The position numbers and the translations under genes are program-made. From CAVZQN01 sp963837395 (lineage in GTDB: Bacteria; Acidobacteriota; HRBIN11; JAKEFK01): a stretch of 64,000 bases of DNA. Location of the stretch: contig CAWINI010000002.1 in assembly GCA_963837395.1 (NCBI GenBank), forward strand, positions 620,001 through 684,000, in the 5' to 3' direction. Below, piece by piece: positions 42,291 through 50,949 of this stretch (within the stretch, counting starts at the first letter, position 1; each line of letters begins with the position of its first letter). The notes under the pieces are model-generated. The model was not told the origin of the DNA. It worked only from the letters and a program-made list of their open reading frames with translations, and did no database searches.

Positions 42291-44996
42291 CTACTTATCT
42301 TCGAAACTCAACTTATAAAAATCCGCCTGTCCGCTGGCATGTGCATAAACACTCGTGGAAAGGTCAGGAGAAAAATCGTAAGCGTTTCCAAATAACTGTA
42401 ATGGAAATGCAAATGGAAGCTTCAATGCCAATTTAGGTTCTCCGATCAATTTCCCGTCTTTCCAATCCTGTCTGTAAAATAGAATTTCGCCCTTGCCAGC
42501 TACAGAGTAAAGAAATGCCTTCTTATCATTAGACATCCGCACCATAAAAGTTTCCACACCCGGCAAGAGTGTGGTCCGTTTTCGATCGCTCAACGAAACT
42601 TGATAAATGCCTACATCTTTTCCTGAAAGAATCACACCGAGCAAGTATTTTCCATCTGGAGTAGGTTCCATTGCGTAGAAATCTTCCACAAATTTCTCTG
42701 CTCCAGTTCCATCAGCATTCACTTTCCAGACACGGGTCAGCGGTCCTGCTGTGGCGGAGACATAAAGCGTTTTCGCATCATTTGACCAGCTTATATTTTG
42801 AAAATTTCCATCAATACCTTGAATCTCAATAATGCTTCTGCCATCTAATGTTGAAACAAAGCCCTTATTCCTTTGCTGGAGATTTTCGAAACTAAAAAAT
42901 GAAACATGAGTGCTATCAGGTGACCACATTCCGGTACCCAACATGGCTGCAGATGCCAGTTTCACTTGATTCTTTCCATCTAAATCTGAAACCCAGAGTT
43001 CTGCGGCCATCAAAGGTTCAATAATTTTCATAAACAAAACTTTCTTTCCATCAGGCGAGATGATGGGTTGAGTTGAAAGTTCAGAAAAGATTTCTTCCGA
43101 GGCACCTGTCTTTACATTGTATGCAACCAGCGATCCGGTTTGTTTTCCATTTGCGTAATAGATTGAGTTAGTTGAATGATCATACATAGGATCAAAATCG
43201 GGGCCTGGTCCGCTGGTAAGTTGTGTCATATTTTTGTTCCCAATTTCATATTTCCAGAGGTTGATCAACCCATTCACCCGTCTGCTAAAAACGAAGGATT
43301 TTCCGGGCTCCAACCAGTCGCCGCTGTTTATCCCATCCATGCTAAACAATTCTTCGAATTTCTTATCTTTTAACCATAATCGGCCTGTGTAGCTGATGTC
43401 GGTTACTTGTTCTTTCAGCGAAACAGTAAATAGAGATTTGTCATCAGTAGACGCCGCAATTCCTACCGGGAAAAAGGCACTGCTAAATGTGTAGATTGTT
43501 TCTTCGCCTAATCCCGATTTGTTACTCCGGAATATAGATCTGCTATCTGATTTTAGATAGTAAAAGGATTCACCATCCTTGGATGGCTGCAAATTAATGC
43601 CATACACTACACGTCTTGGTGTGCCGCCTAAAGTTGGAACTGCCCAGGTTTCGTCGTGACCGCTCGCTCGCCGGTAATAGATCTCATGGCCATCTGGAGC
43701 AAAAGTCTGAACTTGTTTGCCCTCTTCATCATTTGTTAACTGTAATGGTTCGCCGCCTGAAGTAAGCATTACAAAAACTTGTGGCACACCAGCGATGGTC
43801 GAAGTAAAAGCGATTGTATGTCCATCAGGAGAAAGTGCAGCCGAACCGATTTCCTTGTTCCATTGACTCATCCGGCTGATTTTGATGGTTTGAGTTTTGG
43901 CAGGCTTTGAATTCGAAAAGCGATAAAATGCAAAACCTGCGATGAATAACAGCAAAACTGCTGCGGCACCGATTACCAGTTTTGTCTTTTTTGCAGGCGC
44001 TGTTTTCACTAATACCGTAGAAGATGCAGGTGATTGAATCTCAGTACTTGCCGCCGTTTGTGCTGCACCACTATGCACAGCTGATTTACCTGAGTCTGTA
44101 TCGCGTTTCAAGCGTTTCAAATCGGCACGCATTTCGGCTGCGGTTTGATAACGAAGGTCGCGATCTTTTTCCAAGGCTTTATTTATGATCCGTTCCAACT
44201 CCAGAGAAATCTCAGGGTTCACTCGCGATGCTGCGGTCGGCATTTTGTTTAAGATCGCATCGAAGATTACGGCATTGCTGCTTCCCACAAATGCTTGCTT
44301 CGCAGTTGCCATTTCATAAAGAACAATTCCGAAAGAAAACAAATCAGTTCGCGCATCGAGTTCTTTCGCTCTTGCTTGCTCAGGCGACATGTATGCAATT
44401 GTGCCGATTGTCATTCCAGGACTGGTTAGCGATTCCGGTGTTCCTTCAGTTTCCATGACTGATGCGCCAGCCATTGCTCTGCGCCGCTCCGGCATTAATT
44501 TCGCAAGACCAAAATCCAAAATCTTTGCTTGATTCCGTTTCGTAACAAAAATGTTTGCGGGTTTAATATCGCGGTGAATGATTCCTTGCGAATGCGCAGC
44601 ATCAAGTGCATCAGCAATTTGAATGGCGAGATCTAATACTAAGTCGATCTCCATCGGTGAAGATGCGATGCAATGTTTGAGCGTTTGACCTTCCAAATGT
44701 TCCATCGCCAGAAAGTGGACAGGATGATCTTCAACACTTGAAGGTTCGCCGCCGGTAGGAATTCCGGAATCGACATCGTAGATGGTGCAAATGTTAGGGT
44801 GATTTAAAGCGGATGCAGCACGCGCTTCACGTTGAAATCGTTCCAATGCCTGGTTATCGCGAGCAAGTTCTTCAGGCAGAAATTTCAATGCAACGCCGCG
44901 GCCTAAACGGAGATCTTCCGCCCGATATACGACGCCCATGCCGCCGCCGCCAAGACGTTCGATAATCCGGTAATGCGAGATGGTTTTTCCGATCAT
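42291..44996 (-). CDS. Ser/Thr protein kinase with PD40/TolB-type beta-propeller
   Basis: 901 residues. N-terminal active Hanks kinase: GGGGMGVVYRA, VALKFLPEE Lys, HRDIKPANI, LDFGLAK, SPEQARAKELDARTDLFSFG. A membrane helix (LVIGAAAVLLLFIAGFAFYRF) at about residue 340-360 is followed by a large extracytoplasmic domain of WD40-like PD40 repeats (SPDGHTIAFTST, SPDGKKVLFMK, SPDSTHVSFFS). This layout is abundant in Acidobacteriota-like genomes. It probably senses an external signal with the propeller. The downstream gene is the single-span protein at 41641. Confidence 0.94.
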   Translation of the reverse strand: MIGKTISHYRIIERLGGGGMGVVYRAEDLRLGRGVALKFLPEELARDNQALERFQREARAASALNHPNICTIYDVDSGIPTGGEPSSVEDHPVHFLAMEHLEGQTLKHCIASSPMEIDLVLDLAIQIADALDAAHSQGIIHRDIKPANIFVTKRNQAKILDFGLAKLMPERRRAMAGASVMETEGTPESLTSPGMTIGTIAYMSPEQARAKELDARTDLFSFGIVLYEMATAKQAFVGSSNAVIFDAILNKMPTAASRVNPEISLELERIINKALEKDRDLRYQTAAEMRADLKRLKRDTDSGKSAVHSGAAQTAASTEIQSPASSTVLVKTAPAKKTKLVIGAAAVLLLFIAGFAFYRFSNSKPAKTQTIKISRMSQWNKEIGSAALSPDGHTIAFTSTIAGVPQVFVMLTSGGEPLQLTNDEEGKQVQTFAPDGHEIYYRRASGHDETWAVPTLGGTPRRVVYGINLQPSKDGESFYYLKSDSRSIFRSNKSGLGEETIYTFSSAFFPVGIAASTDDKSLFTVSLKEQVTDISYTGRLWLKDKKFEELFSMDGINSGDWLEPGKSFVFSRRVNGLINLWKYEIGNKNMTQLTSGPGPDFDPMYDHSTNSIYYANGKQTGSLVAYNVKTGASEEIFSELSTQPIISPDGKKVLFMKIIEPLMAAELWVSDLDGKNQVKLASAAMLGTGMWSPDSTHVSFFSFENLQQRNKGFVSTLDGRSIIEIQGIDGNFQNISWSNDAKTLYVSATAGPLTRVWKVNADGTGAEKFVEDFYAMEPTPDGKYLLGVILSGKDVGIYQVSLSDRKRTTLLPGVETFMVRMSNDKKAFLYSVAGKGEILFYRQDWKDGKLIGEPKLALKLPFAFPLQLFGNAYDFSPDLSTSVYAHASGQADFYKLSFEDK

Positions 44997-45035
44997 GACT
45001 GGTAGATAAACGGAAACATCTTAGCATAATATGAC

Positions 45036-45076
45036 GAGGCCCGGCTTTCCGGTGGTAGGGTGCGAAAGCCGGGCCT
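45036..45076. repeat. REP-like palindrome, copy 1
   Basis: GAGGCCCGGCTTT and AAAGCCGGGCCTC form a perfect 13-bp stem around CCGGTGGTAGGGTGCG-type loop sequence. A near-identical element is at 50908-50949. Confidence 0.75.
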
Positions 45077-45091
45077 CTATAATCGCAAAGT

Positions 45092-45117
45092 CGGGGCGCT
45101 TTACGAAAAGCGCCCCG
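45092..45117 (-). terminator. GC-rich hairpin downstream of the small secreted gene
   Basis: CGGGGCGCTTT pairs with AAAGCGCCCCG with a 4-base loop, just past the stop of 45131-45370. The T-run is weak. Confidence 0.5.
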
Positions 45118-45130
45118 AATGTAGGAGGGG

Positions 45131-45370
45131 TTAGTCGTCGTCACCATCATCTTCTGCTTCGATGAATGTGGCGATCATAGTTACAGTGTTAAATTCAGTC
45201 AAAATGATGAGTGCATAACTCTTATCTTTTATGGTTAAGCTTTTTGCTGTGTTATCGACAGCATAAAGAGTTCCCTTCCATTTGCTCTTTGCTGCTTCGG
45301 CTTGAAAACCAAAAGAGCTGAGTGCGAGTAAGAGAAGAACTAACATTGAAAACTTTGATTTCTTGTCCAT
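45131..45370 (-). CDS. Small secreted protein of unknown function
   Basis: 79 residues. A signal peptide (MDKKSKFSMLVLLLLALSSFGFQAEA) is followed by ~50 residues with SKWKGTLYAVDNTAKSLTIKDK, a small beta-rich motif, and an acidic tail (EAEDDGDDD). No family is recognised. About 90 bp including its start codon and upstream region are repeated at 46436-46527, where the gene itself is missing. Confidence 0.65.
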   Translation of the reverse strand: MDKKSKFSMLVLLLLALSSFGFQAEAAKSKWKGTLYAVDNTAKSLTIKDKSYALIILTEFNTVTMIATFIEAEDDGDDD

Positions 45371-45596
45371 CTTGTTTCCTATGAGTTTGAGCGAGTCAAC
45401 TTATAAGAGGCGGAAACCAGTAAAGAAAATACAGAATTTCAACCGATTCTCAGGTATGGCCGGCTCATTCTCTTTAGTTAGACCCTTTTTTAGTTTTGAA
45501 CTTAAACTAACAACAGACATAAACGGTTTGAAATTCAACCTGAGCATGAGAATGATTGACATTAAATTGGAATGAATTGCTAGTAGGACTTTCACA

Positions 45597-45635
45597 AAAA
45601 AACGAAGGGGCGAAAGAGGATTTTATCTTTCGCCC
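45597..45635 (-). terminator. Rho-independent terminator after the 45647 gene
   Basis: Arms GGGCGAAAGA (45608-45617) and TCTTTCGCCC (45626-45635); on the minus strand the stem is followed by CTTCGTTTTTTT. Confidence 0.8.
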
Positions 45636-45646
45636 TATTCAGATTT

Positions 45647-46327
45647 TTACTTAATAGTTGGGGTTGGAAGATTTTTGGAAGGGACAAAAACTTCAGAAAA
45701 TGCGTATCCTTCCTTCGCATCCTCAACAGTTAATTTGATTTTGCAGTTCTTTGCAGATGGGGCAATAAGAATTGATTTCTCAATCTTGAATCCAACTCCT
45801 TCTAAAGTATCAAAGCAGCTTGATTCTAGTTTCCACTCCAAATCCGCAAATCCAGCTGTATCATCGGTGAATGACGCCTTAACATCAAAGCTCATTCTCT
45901 TTTGATTAGTTGAACTTGGGGCGACTTTTGGGACGGTCGCAAAAACGAAATGAATCACTGGTGGCTTATTTGCAACTGCGCAAAGACCGGAATCTCCGAT
46001 TGCTAAATCTTGAATCTTTTGATCTCTCCACCCATGGACTGTGAAAGTCCCTACAGTTTTTGAAGTTTCATACTGCCCTGTGCACATAAAGACAGGAGCA
46101 TACATTTCGACAAAGGTTGCCCCACCATTGGTTGGGTTTTGAGTATAAAGCACAGAATGGCCTGCCAATTCTCTGTCTCCCACTTTCACGTAATAATCCC
46201 CGGTCGTTGAGTCGAGACACATAATATGGTCGGCACTCTGTTCAATTGTAACGTCGTAATTTGTTGCCGCAGCAAAAATGGGTAGGCTGATAAGAGCCAA
46301 AACTGCGAATAGAAGTCTTGATTTCAT
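45647..46327 (-). CDS. Secreted protein of unknown function
   Basis: About 226 residues with a signal peptide (MKSRLLFAVLALISLPIFAAA). The mature part has several Cys (IMCLDSTTGDYYVKVGD, FMCTGQYETSK, SGLCAV, SSCFDTLEG, AKNCKIKLTVED), suggesting disulfides and an extracytoplasmic beta-sandwich-like fold. ATG 46327 (GTGAGGAC upstream) is preferred to the GTG at 46342. No known family is seen. Confidence 0.75.
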   Translation of the reverse strand: MKSRLLFAVLALISLPIFAAATNYDVTIEQSADHIMCLDSTTGDYYVKVGDRELAGHSVLYTQNPTNGGATFVEMYAPVFMCTGQYETSKTVGTFTVHGWRDQKIQDLAIGDSGLCAVANKPPVIHFVFATVPKVAPSSTNQKRMSFDVKASFTDDTAGFADLEWKLESSCFDTLEGVGFKIEKSILIAPSAKNCKIKLTVEDAKEGYAFSEVFVPSKNLPTPTIK

Positions 46328-46435
46328 AATTTTTGTCCTCACTTGTTAATTTTTGCTAAACCTCTTATTTTAAGAATTAGAACCTTCTAACTTCACATTT
46401 TTTTTAATGAGAAAATTCCATGCTAGGTCTGATTC

Positions 46436-46527
46436 ATTGAAAACTTTGATTTCTTGTCCATCCTTTTGTCTCCTATGAGTTTGAGCGAGTTACTTCATAA
46501 GAGACGGAAGTCAGTGAAGAAAATACA
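46436..46527. repeat. Duplicated 5' region of the small secreted gene
   Basis: Matches 45345-45433 with few differences (both contain ATTGAAAACTTTGATTTCTT and TATGAGTTTGAGCGAG). On the minus strand it still encodes MDKKSKFSM and then hits a stop, so it is a remnant of a lost paralog. Confidence 0.7.
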
Positions 46528-46595
46528 AGCTTTTAACCACAAAGATCACAAGACAATAGGCGCGATTCACTTCACACGATAGGAGAGGAGGGGAT

Positions 46596-46763
46596 ATGAG
46601 AGATAGGCGTGTGTGCACGGTTTCTCACAAGCAGGAATCCGCGTTAATCCTCAAAAACCTGCCTAGCAACAAATTTCTCAATAAGTCGATAAGAGATCAG
46701 GAGAATTATCATCCGCGAAAATTATTTGGGGCTATAGGAATCATAACCGATTCAAAAATGTAG
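46596..46763 (+). CDS. Possible 55-residue leader/small protein
   Basis: An ATG with an excellent ribosome site (GAGAGGAGGGG just upstream) opens 55 codons (MRDRRVCTVSHKQ... to GIITDSKM) ending TAG at 46761-46763. Its stop overlaps the ribosome site of the next gene (TAGGAGGG), as for coupled genes. The sequence is basic, not clearly exported, and unlike any family known to me. It may be a real small protein or a translated leader for the following trio. Confidence 0.4.
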   Translation: MRDRRVCTVSHKQESALILKNLPSNKFLNKSIRDQENYHPRKLFGAIGIITDSKM

Positions 46764-46771
46764 GAGGGAAA

Positions 46772-47236
46772 ATGAGAAAGTTTTTTGTTTTATCTATGTT
46801 GATGGCATTCGCCTTCTTCGTCTCGCAACAGTGCTATGCAGCAAAGGTCTGTTTGCAAGATAATTTTGGCGAGATCTTCATACTAAAAGGCGGGAAGATA
46901 GACAAGAAAAGCTTCACCGTCAAGGTTGATGTCCCGAGCTTTTGTGTTGTCACTGGTCATGCGGAGGCGAGTGTGAACGGTTCCGGACAAATCGTTCTGG
47001 GAATGCTCACATCACATGACATCACCGGTAATTGCCTTACGGTCCGGTGGAGCATGATCGGTGATGGGAATTTTAATGCGACTGGCAATTTTGATCAAAA
47101 TGGAGACGGCTCTAACGACGGCGCGGTCACGTTTACGGCAGTGAGTTGTAGTTCCATACCACCGTTTGGTCCAACAAAACCAGTCGACCCAAACGCTCCT
47201 TTAATCAAAAAACAAGTAAAACCAGAGGAGAAATAA
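46772..47236 (+). CDS. Secreted four-cysteine paralog 1
   Basis: 154 residues, signal peptide (MRKFFVLSMLMAFAFFVSQQCYA). First of three consecutive related genes. Shared pattern: Cys near the mature start (VCLQDNFGEIFILKGGKIDKK), Cys in PSFC, Cys in GNCLTV, Cys in AVSCSS, and a GNFDQNGDGSNDGAVTF block with calcium-like D/N spacing. The C-terminus is Pro/Lys-rich. Four conserved Cys suggest two disulfides. AGGAGGG site. The family is not recognised. Confidence 0.8.
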   Translation: MRKFFVLSMLMAFAFFVSQQCYAAKVCLQDNFGEIFILKGGKIDKKSFTVKVDVPSFCVVTGHAEASVNGSGQIVLGMLTSHDITGNCLTVRWSMIGDGNFNATGNFDQNGDGSNDGAVTFTAVSCSSIPPFGPTKPVDPNAPLIKKQVKPEEK

Positions 47237-47237
47237 G

Positions 47238-47693
47238 ATGAAAAAACTAATGATGTTAGCCCTTTTTTCTCTCATTCCTCTGATTGCATCAGCAGGATTA
47301 GTTGACGTACGTTGCTTCTCCGATCAATTTGGCGACCTGTATCTGTTCAGCGGCGGTAAGCTTGATAAAAAGGCATATGCCGTTAAGGCTGACACAGTTG
47401 CGTGTGGCGGAGAAGTTGCAGGACTTGTGACTTTTGCAAAGTTGGCTGACAACACTTACTTCATGTGGGGATTCATCAGTGGTAACTATTCGACTTGCGT
47501 TCCATTCGAAATGGCCGCCACCTTTGATGCAAATGTCCTAAATGGAAGTGGAAACTTTGACACTTTTCCCCGGAATGGTATACCCGACGGCAACTTGACG
47601 TTTACACCGATCAACTGCGTATTGGTTCCGCTCGACAGCCCGCTGAGAAAGTACATTCCACCCGGCGAAGCTCCCGGAAAACCGACTGAATAA
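47238..47693 (+). CDS. Secreted four-cysteine paralog 2
   Basis: 151 residues, signal peptide (MKKLMMLALFSLIPLIASA). It aligns with its neighbours: VRCFSDQFGDLYLFSGGKLDKKAY, Cys in TVAC, STC, and PINC; GNFDTFPRNGIPDGNLTF replaces the D/N-rich block. Its ATG is one base after the stop of paralog 1, with the ribosome site inside that gene, so the genes form one operon. Confidence 0.8.
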   Translation: MKKLMMLALFSLIPLIASAGLVDVRCFSDQFGDLYLFSGGKLDKKAYAVKADTVACGGEVAGLVTFAKLADNTYFMWGFISGNYSTCVPFEMAATFDANVLNGSGNFDTFPRNGIPDGNLTFTPINCVLVPLDSPLRKYIPPGEAPGKPTE

Positions 47694-47708
47694 CTGGAGG
47701 AAAATGTC

Positions 47709-48161
47709 ATGAAAAAATTCATAATTCCTGTTTTGTTCGCATTGGTGGTTTGTCTGCTTCCTCTGGCAGCATCCGCAAAGACGATTTGCTGGACTGATGG
47801 TTTCTCATTCTTCGTTTTGAGCGGTGGCAAACCCAATATTAAACCGTTCGCTGGAAAGTTCGTCAGCCCAAGTTGTCATGGTGTTCTTACCGGCACTATT
47901 GTCCGTACAGGGCCTGGTGTTGAAACCATAAGCATTGAGGGCAATATTCCGGCGCCTTGCGTAAACTTCGCGCTCTATGGAACAACAACCGATCCGGCTT
48001 TCAACTTCACGGGCGTCTTTGATAATAACGAAGATGCAACCGCTGATGGGAACGCGACTATGACAATTGTCAGTTGCTCGTCGGTTCCGACAACTCCGTT
48101 GGTTCCTCCCGATAAACTTCCGAGCAAACCGTCGGCGGGAATCAATCCACCGAAGAATTAA
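47709..48161 (+). CDS. Secreted four-cysteine paralog 3
   Basis: 150 residues, signal peptide (FIIPVLFALVVCLLPLAASA). The same layout: TICWTDGFSFFVLSGGKPNIKPF, Cys in SPSC, APC, and IVSC, and GVFDNNEDATADGNATM. AGGAGG site 15 bases after paralog 2. The three differ at most other positions, so the duplications are old. The operon ends at a bidirectional hairpin. Confidence 0.8.
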   Translation: MKKFIIPVLFALVVCLLPLAASAKTICWTDGFSFFVLSGGKPNIKPFAGKFVSPSCHGVLTGTIVRTGPGVETISIEGNIPAPCVNFALYGTTTDPAFNFTGVFDNNEDATADGNATMTIVSCSSVPTTPLVPPDKLPSKPSAGINPPKN

Positions 48162-48173
48162 CTACGCTCTCTT

Positions 48174-48204
48174 TTGGAGGACGGCGAGTACCGCTGTCCT
48201 CCAA
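48174..48204. terminator. Bidirectional hairpin between the paralog trio and the S9 peptidase
   Basis: TTGGAGGAC and GTCCTCCAA arms with inner GC pairing; convergent genes on both sides. Confidence 0.65.
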
Positions 48205-48210
48205 CTTCCT

Positions 48211-50187
48211 TTAATTTGAATTTTGCAAATACTGCCATAGCCAGTTCAGCCATCGATCATAAACATCTTGTGATCGAACAGGATCAGTAACCAGATGTCC
48301 GGGACCTGGATACACAATGAACTGAGTTTTCACTCCGTTATCGCGTAATGCATTAAACAATTTATATGAGCCGGTGATGCTCACTCTGGAATCTTCTGAT
48401 TTGGAAAGGATCAAAGTAGGAGTGCGGATCTTCGAAAAGTTTTTCAGCGGGGATTGTTCTTGCGCACTCTTGAGATTGTCATTCATGTAAGGCGAAGCAG
48501 TGATCGCATGTCTTGGCATGCGGTTGAGATCGCTTAGACTATACATATCGGTGTAATCCACTGGAGCGGCACCGGCAACAGCAGCAGCCCACTCTCCTGG
48601 ATAACGGCTGATCATCCATGCAGTCATCCAACCACCATAAGACCAACCTGATACTGCAACTCTGCGCGGATCCACAAATGATTTCTTTTTCATTATTTCA
48701 ACACCGCTCCACACATCAGCACCCGGACCTTCACCCGCATCATTTGCAATTGCGCTTTGAAATGCATTGCCGCGATGATTGCTTCCGCGATAATTCGGCT
48801 GCAACACAATCCATCCTTTTGCCGCCATCATCTGTGCTGTCATGTTGAATGCTAATGTCGATGCAGCAGTTGGACCTCCATGTATCAAAAGAACCAGCGG
48901 ATATTTTTTCGAAGAATCAAAATCTGGCGGATACGTCAACACACCATCTGCTTCAAAATTGGAAGTGCTGTTCCATGTAATGCCTTCACGTTTGCCTTGC
49001 TTCATTTCTGCAGTCTTGTGATTGAAATCCGTGATGCGTTCAAGTTTTGCGTCGATATTCGCAAGAAAAAATATTTCGACAGGTCTGTATTCTTCTTCAC
49101 CGATAAATGCAATTGATCCTGTTTTACTAACGCTGGTCTCATAGACTTGGGCAACTTTACCAATGTTGAGATTGTTAAATGAATCTCCATTCTGCATCCA
49201 GATTGCTGAGAAGAAACCGTCATAGCCAGTTAACAACAAACGCCCACCTGAAAACCAGGTGAAATCAAGAATCTCGCGATCGAGCGATCGTGTAATGCTG
49301 TTTGCTGATCCGCCCGGAGTTGCTGTATAGACTTCAGTTTCGTTCGCTGCAACTCCATCACGCGGATAAAAGTAAACCAGTCGTTGATTGTTGCCAGGTA
49401 AAAAATAAGCAGGTCCTTCTTTGTTCTCGTTAGAAGTTAATGGCTGCAATTTTTGTGATTCGATATTCAGCAGATTGATTTTTCCTAAATCGCTGTCTCC
49501 GGAACGCGAAGATGGATACGTTGTGATTGCAAGCTGCTTTGCATCGGAAGACCATGAGAGTGAGGAATTGTAAAACTCAGTTGCAACAATAAGACCTGGT
49601 GGAGTTAATCGTTTGCTATCATGTCCGCCAGTTGCTGCAATCACTCCGACATAATTGTGAGTTGCGGCGCTCCGCGTCAAATAATCATTGCTGCCAACTT
49701 CGAAGGAATCGTTGAATCGCTCGGTTCCAGTTTTTGTAATCGGACCTTCATCTGCAATGAATGCAAATTGTTTTCCATCAGGACTCCATGAGTAATGAAT
49801 GATTCCACCTTTACTGTTGGTAATTTGTTGTGCCTCACCGCCTTGCAAAGACATCGTAAATATCTGAGACACACCATCTACAGTTGCAAGAAATGCGATT
49901 TGATCTCCAGCAGGTGACCATGTTGGGGTTGAAATGCCCGCACGTTTGCTAATTGTGCGTTGGTCCTTGCTCGACACATCGATCATCAACAGCTCGCTCA
50001 CCAATCCGTTCGATTCATAATTTTGCCGCGTGGTGATTACCAGAATGTGTTGGCCATCCGGAGATAATTCCAGCCCGGTAAGATCTACTTGATCGCGGAG
50101 ATTTTGTGTTGTCAGGAAATTCTGTGTTTCGGCGCAAATGGGCAATAGGTATCCAAATAGTACAAAGGTGATCAGTATGTTTTTCAT
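48211..50187 (-). CDS. S9 family prolyl oligopeptidase-like peptidase
   Basis: 658 residues, signal peptide (MKNILITFVLFGYLLPICA). An N-terminal seven-blade-like propeller with PD40 repeats (LSPDGQHILVITTR, WSPAGDQIAFLAT, WSPDGKQFAFIA) caps a C-terminal alpha/beta hydrolase with catalytic Ser in VSGWSYGGWM (about residue 515), Asp in LSKSEDSRV, and His in PGPGHLV. It cuts small peptides, often acylaminoacyl- or dipeptidyl-type, in the periplasm. It is convergent with the secreted trio. Confidence 0.94.
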   Translation of the reverse strand: MKNILITFVLFGYLLPICAETQNFLTTQNLRDQVDLTGLELSPDGQHILVITTRQNYESNGLVSELLMIDVSSKDQRTISKRAGISTPTWSPAGDQIAFLATVDGVSQIFTMSLQGGEAQQITNSKGGIIHYSWSPDGKQFAFIADEGPITKTGTERFNDSFEVGSNDYLTRSAATHNYVGVIAATGGHDSKRLTPPGLIVATEFYNSSLSWSSDAKQLAITTYPSSRSGDSDLGKINLLNIESQKLQPLTSNENKEGPAYFLPGNNQRLVYFYPRDGVAANETEVYTATPGGSANSITRSLDREILDFTWFSGGRLLLTGYDGFFSAIWMQNGDSFNNLNIGKVAQVYETSVSKTGSIAFIGEEEYRPVEIFFLANIDAKLERITDFNHKTAEMKQGKREGITWNSTSNFEADGVLTYPPDFDSSKKYPLVLLIHGGPTAASTLAFNMTAQMMAAKGWIVLQPNYRGSNHRGNAFQSAIANDAGEGPGADVWSGVEIMKKKSFVDPRRVAVSGWSYGGWMTAWMISRYPGEWAAAVAGAAPVDYTDMYSLSDLNRMPRHAITASPYMNDNLKSAQEQSPLKNFSKIRTPTLILSKSEDSRVSITGSYKLFNALRDNGVKTQFIVYPGPGHLVTDPVRSQDVYDRWLNWLWQYLQNSN

Positions 50188-50252
50188 GCTCTTTAATTAT
50201 CCCTGTGACTTAGCGATAAAAAAAGCCTAGTTTAATGATGAAGGAGTCGGAA

Positions 50253-50885
50253 ATGAAAATTGGAATTATCGGTGCAGGAAGTATTGGTGCGACAGCTGCG
50301 AAGCTTTTTGTAAACGCCGGACATGAAGTTGCAATTAGCAATTCGCGTGGACCTGAAACCTTAAAAGGTTTGGTAGCAGAATTAGGAAATAAGGCGGAAG
50401 CGGTTACGGTTGAAGAGGCGGCGAAATTTGGAGACGTCGTCTTAATTTCAATACCTTTCGGTAAATACAAATCGCTGCCAAAGGATGCATTTAATGGCAA
50501 GATCGTGATTGATTCAAACAACTATTATCCAAGCCGCGATGGAAATTTTCCGGAACTTGATCAGGGAAAAACTACTTCGAGTGAAATGCTTGAATCGCAT
50601 TTGCGTGGAGCGCGCGTTGTGAAAGCTTTCAATACAATCTGGTTTGAGCATTTGAAGTCGCAAGGCAATACCATGTTGCCTGTTGACGATCGCCGGGCAA
50701 TATTCACGGCCGTTGATGATGCAGAAGCAAGGCAGATTGTATCGAAGCTGATTGAGGAAATTGGTTTTGCTCCGGTTGATACTGGCAGTCTGCACGAAGG
50801 CGGGAAAGTACAACAGCCAGGAACCGCGATCTATAACAAGGAATTAACTGCGAAGCAAGCGCAATTGGTTTTATCTAACCTGTAA
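50253..50885 (+). CDS. NADPH-dependent F420 reductase-like NAD(P)-binding protein
   Basis: About 210 residues. Rossmann motif MKIGIIGAGSIGATAAKLFVNAGHEVAISNSRGPE with the Ser-Arg pair favouring NADP. VVKAFNTIWFEHL and APVDTGSLHEGGKVQQPGTAIYN are typical of the F420-dependent NADP oxidoreductase (NpdG-like) superfamily. Many bacterial members lack F420, and no F420 genes are seen here, so the substrate is unclear. AAGGAG supports ATG 50253 over the upstream ATG at 50235. Confidence 0.88.
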   Translation: MKIGIIGAGSIGATAAKLFVNAGHEVAISNSRGPETLKGLVAELGNKAEAVTVEEAAKFGDVVLISIPFGKYKSLPKDAFNGKIVIDSNNYYPSRDGNFPELDQGKTTSSEMLESHLRGARVVKAFNTIWFEHLKSQGNTMLPVDDRRAIFTAVDDAEARQIVSKLIEEIGFAPVDTGSLHEGGKVQQPGTAIYNKELTAKQAQLVLSNL

Positions 50886-50907
50886 TCTGGTTTTACCGGT
50901 TAGAATC

Positions 50908-50949
50908 GAGGCCCGGCTTTGCGGTAATTGGGTGTGAAAGCGGGGCCTC
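50908..50949. repeat. REP-like palindrome, copy 2
   Basis: GAGGCCCGGCTTT (50908-50920) pairs with AAAGCGGGGCCTC (50937-50949), one mismatch. The loop also matches copy 1 (GGGTG...). It ends at the lhgO stop codon between convergent genes. Confidence 0.75.
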
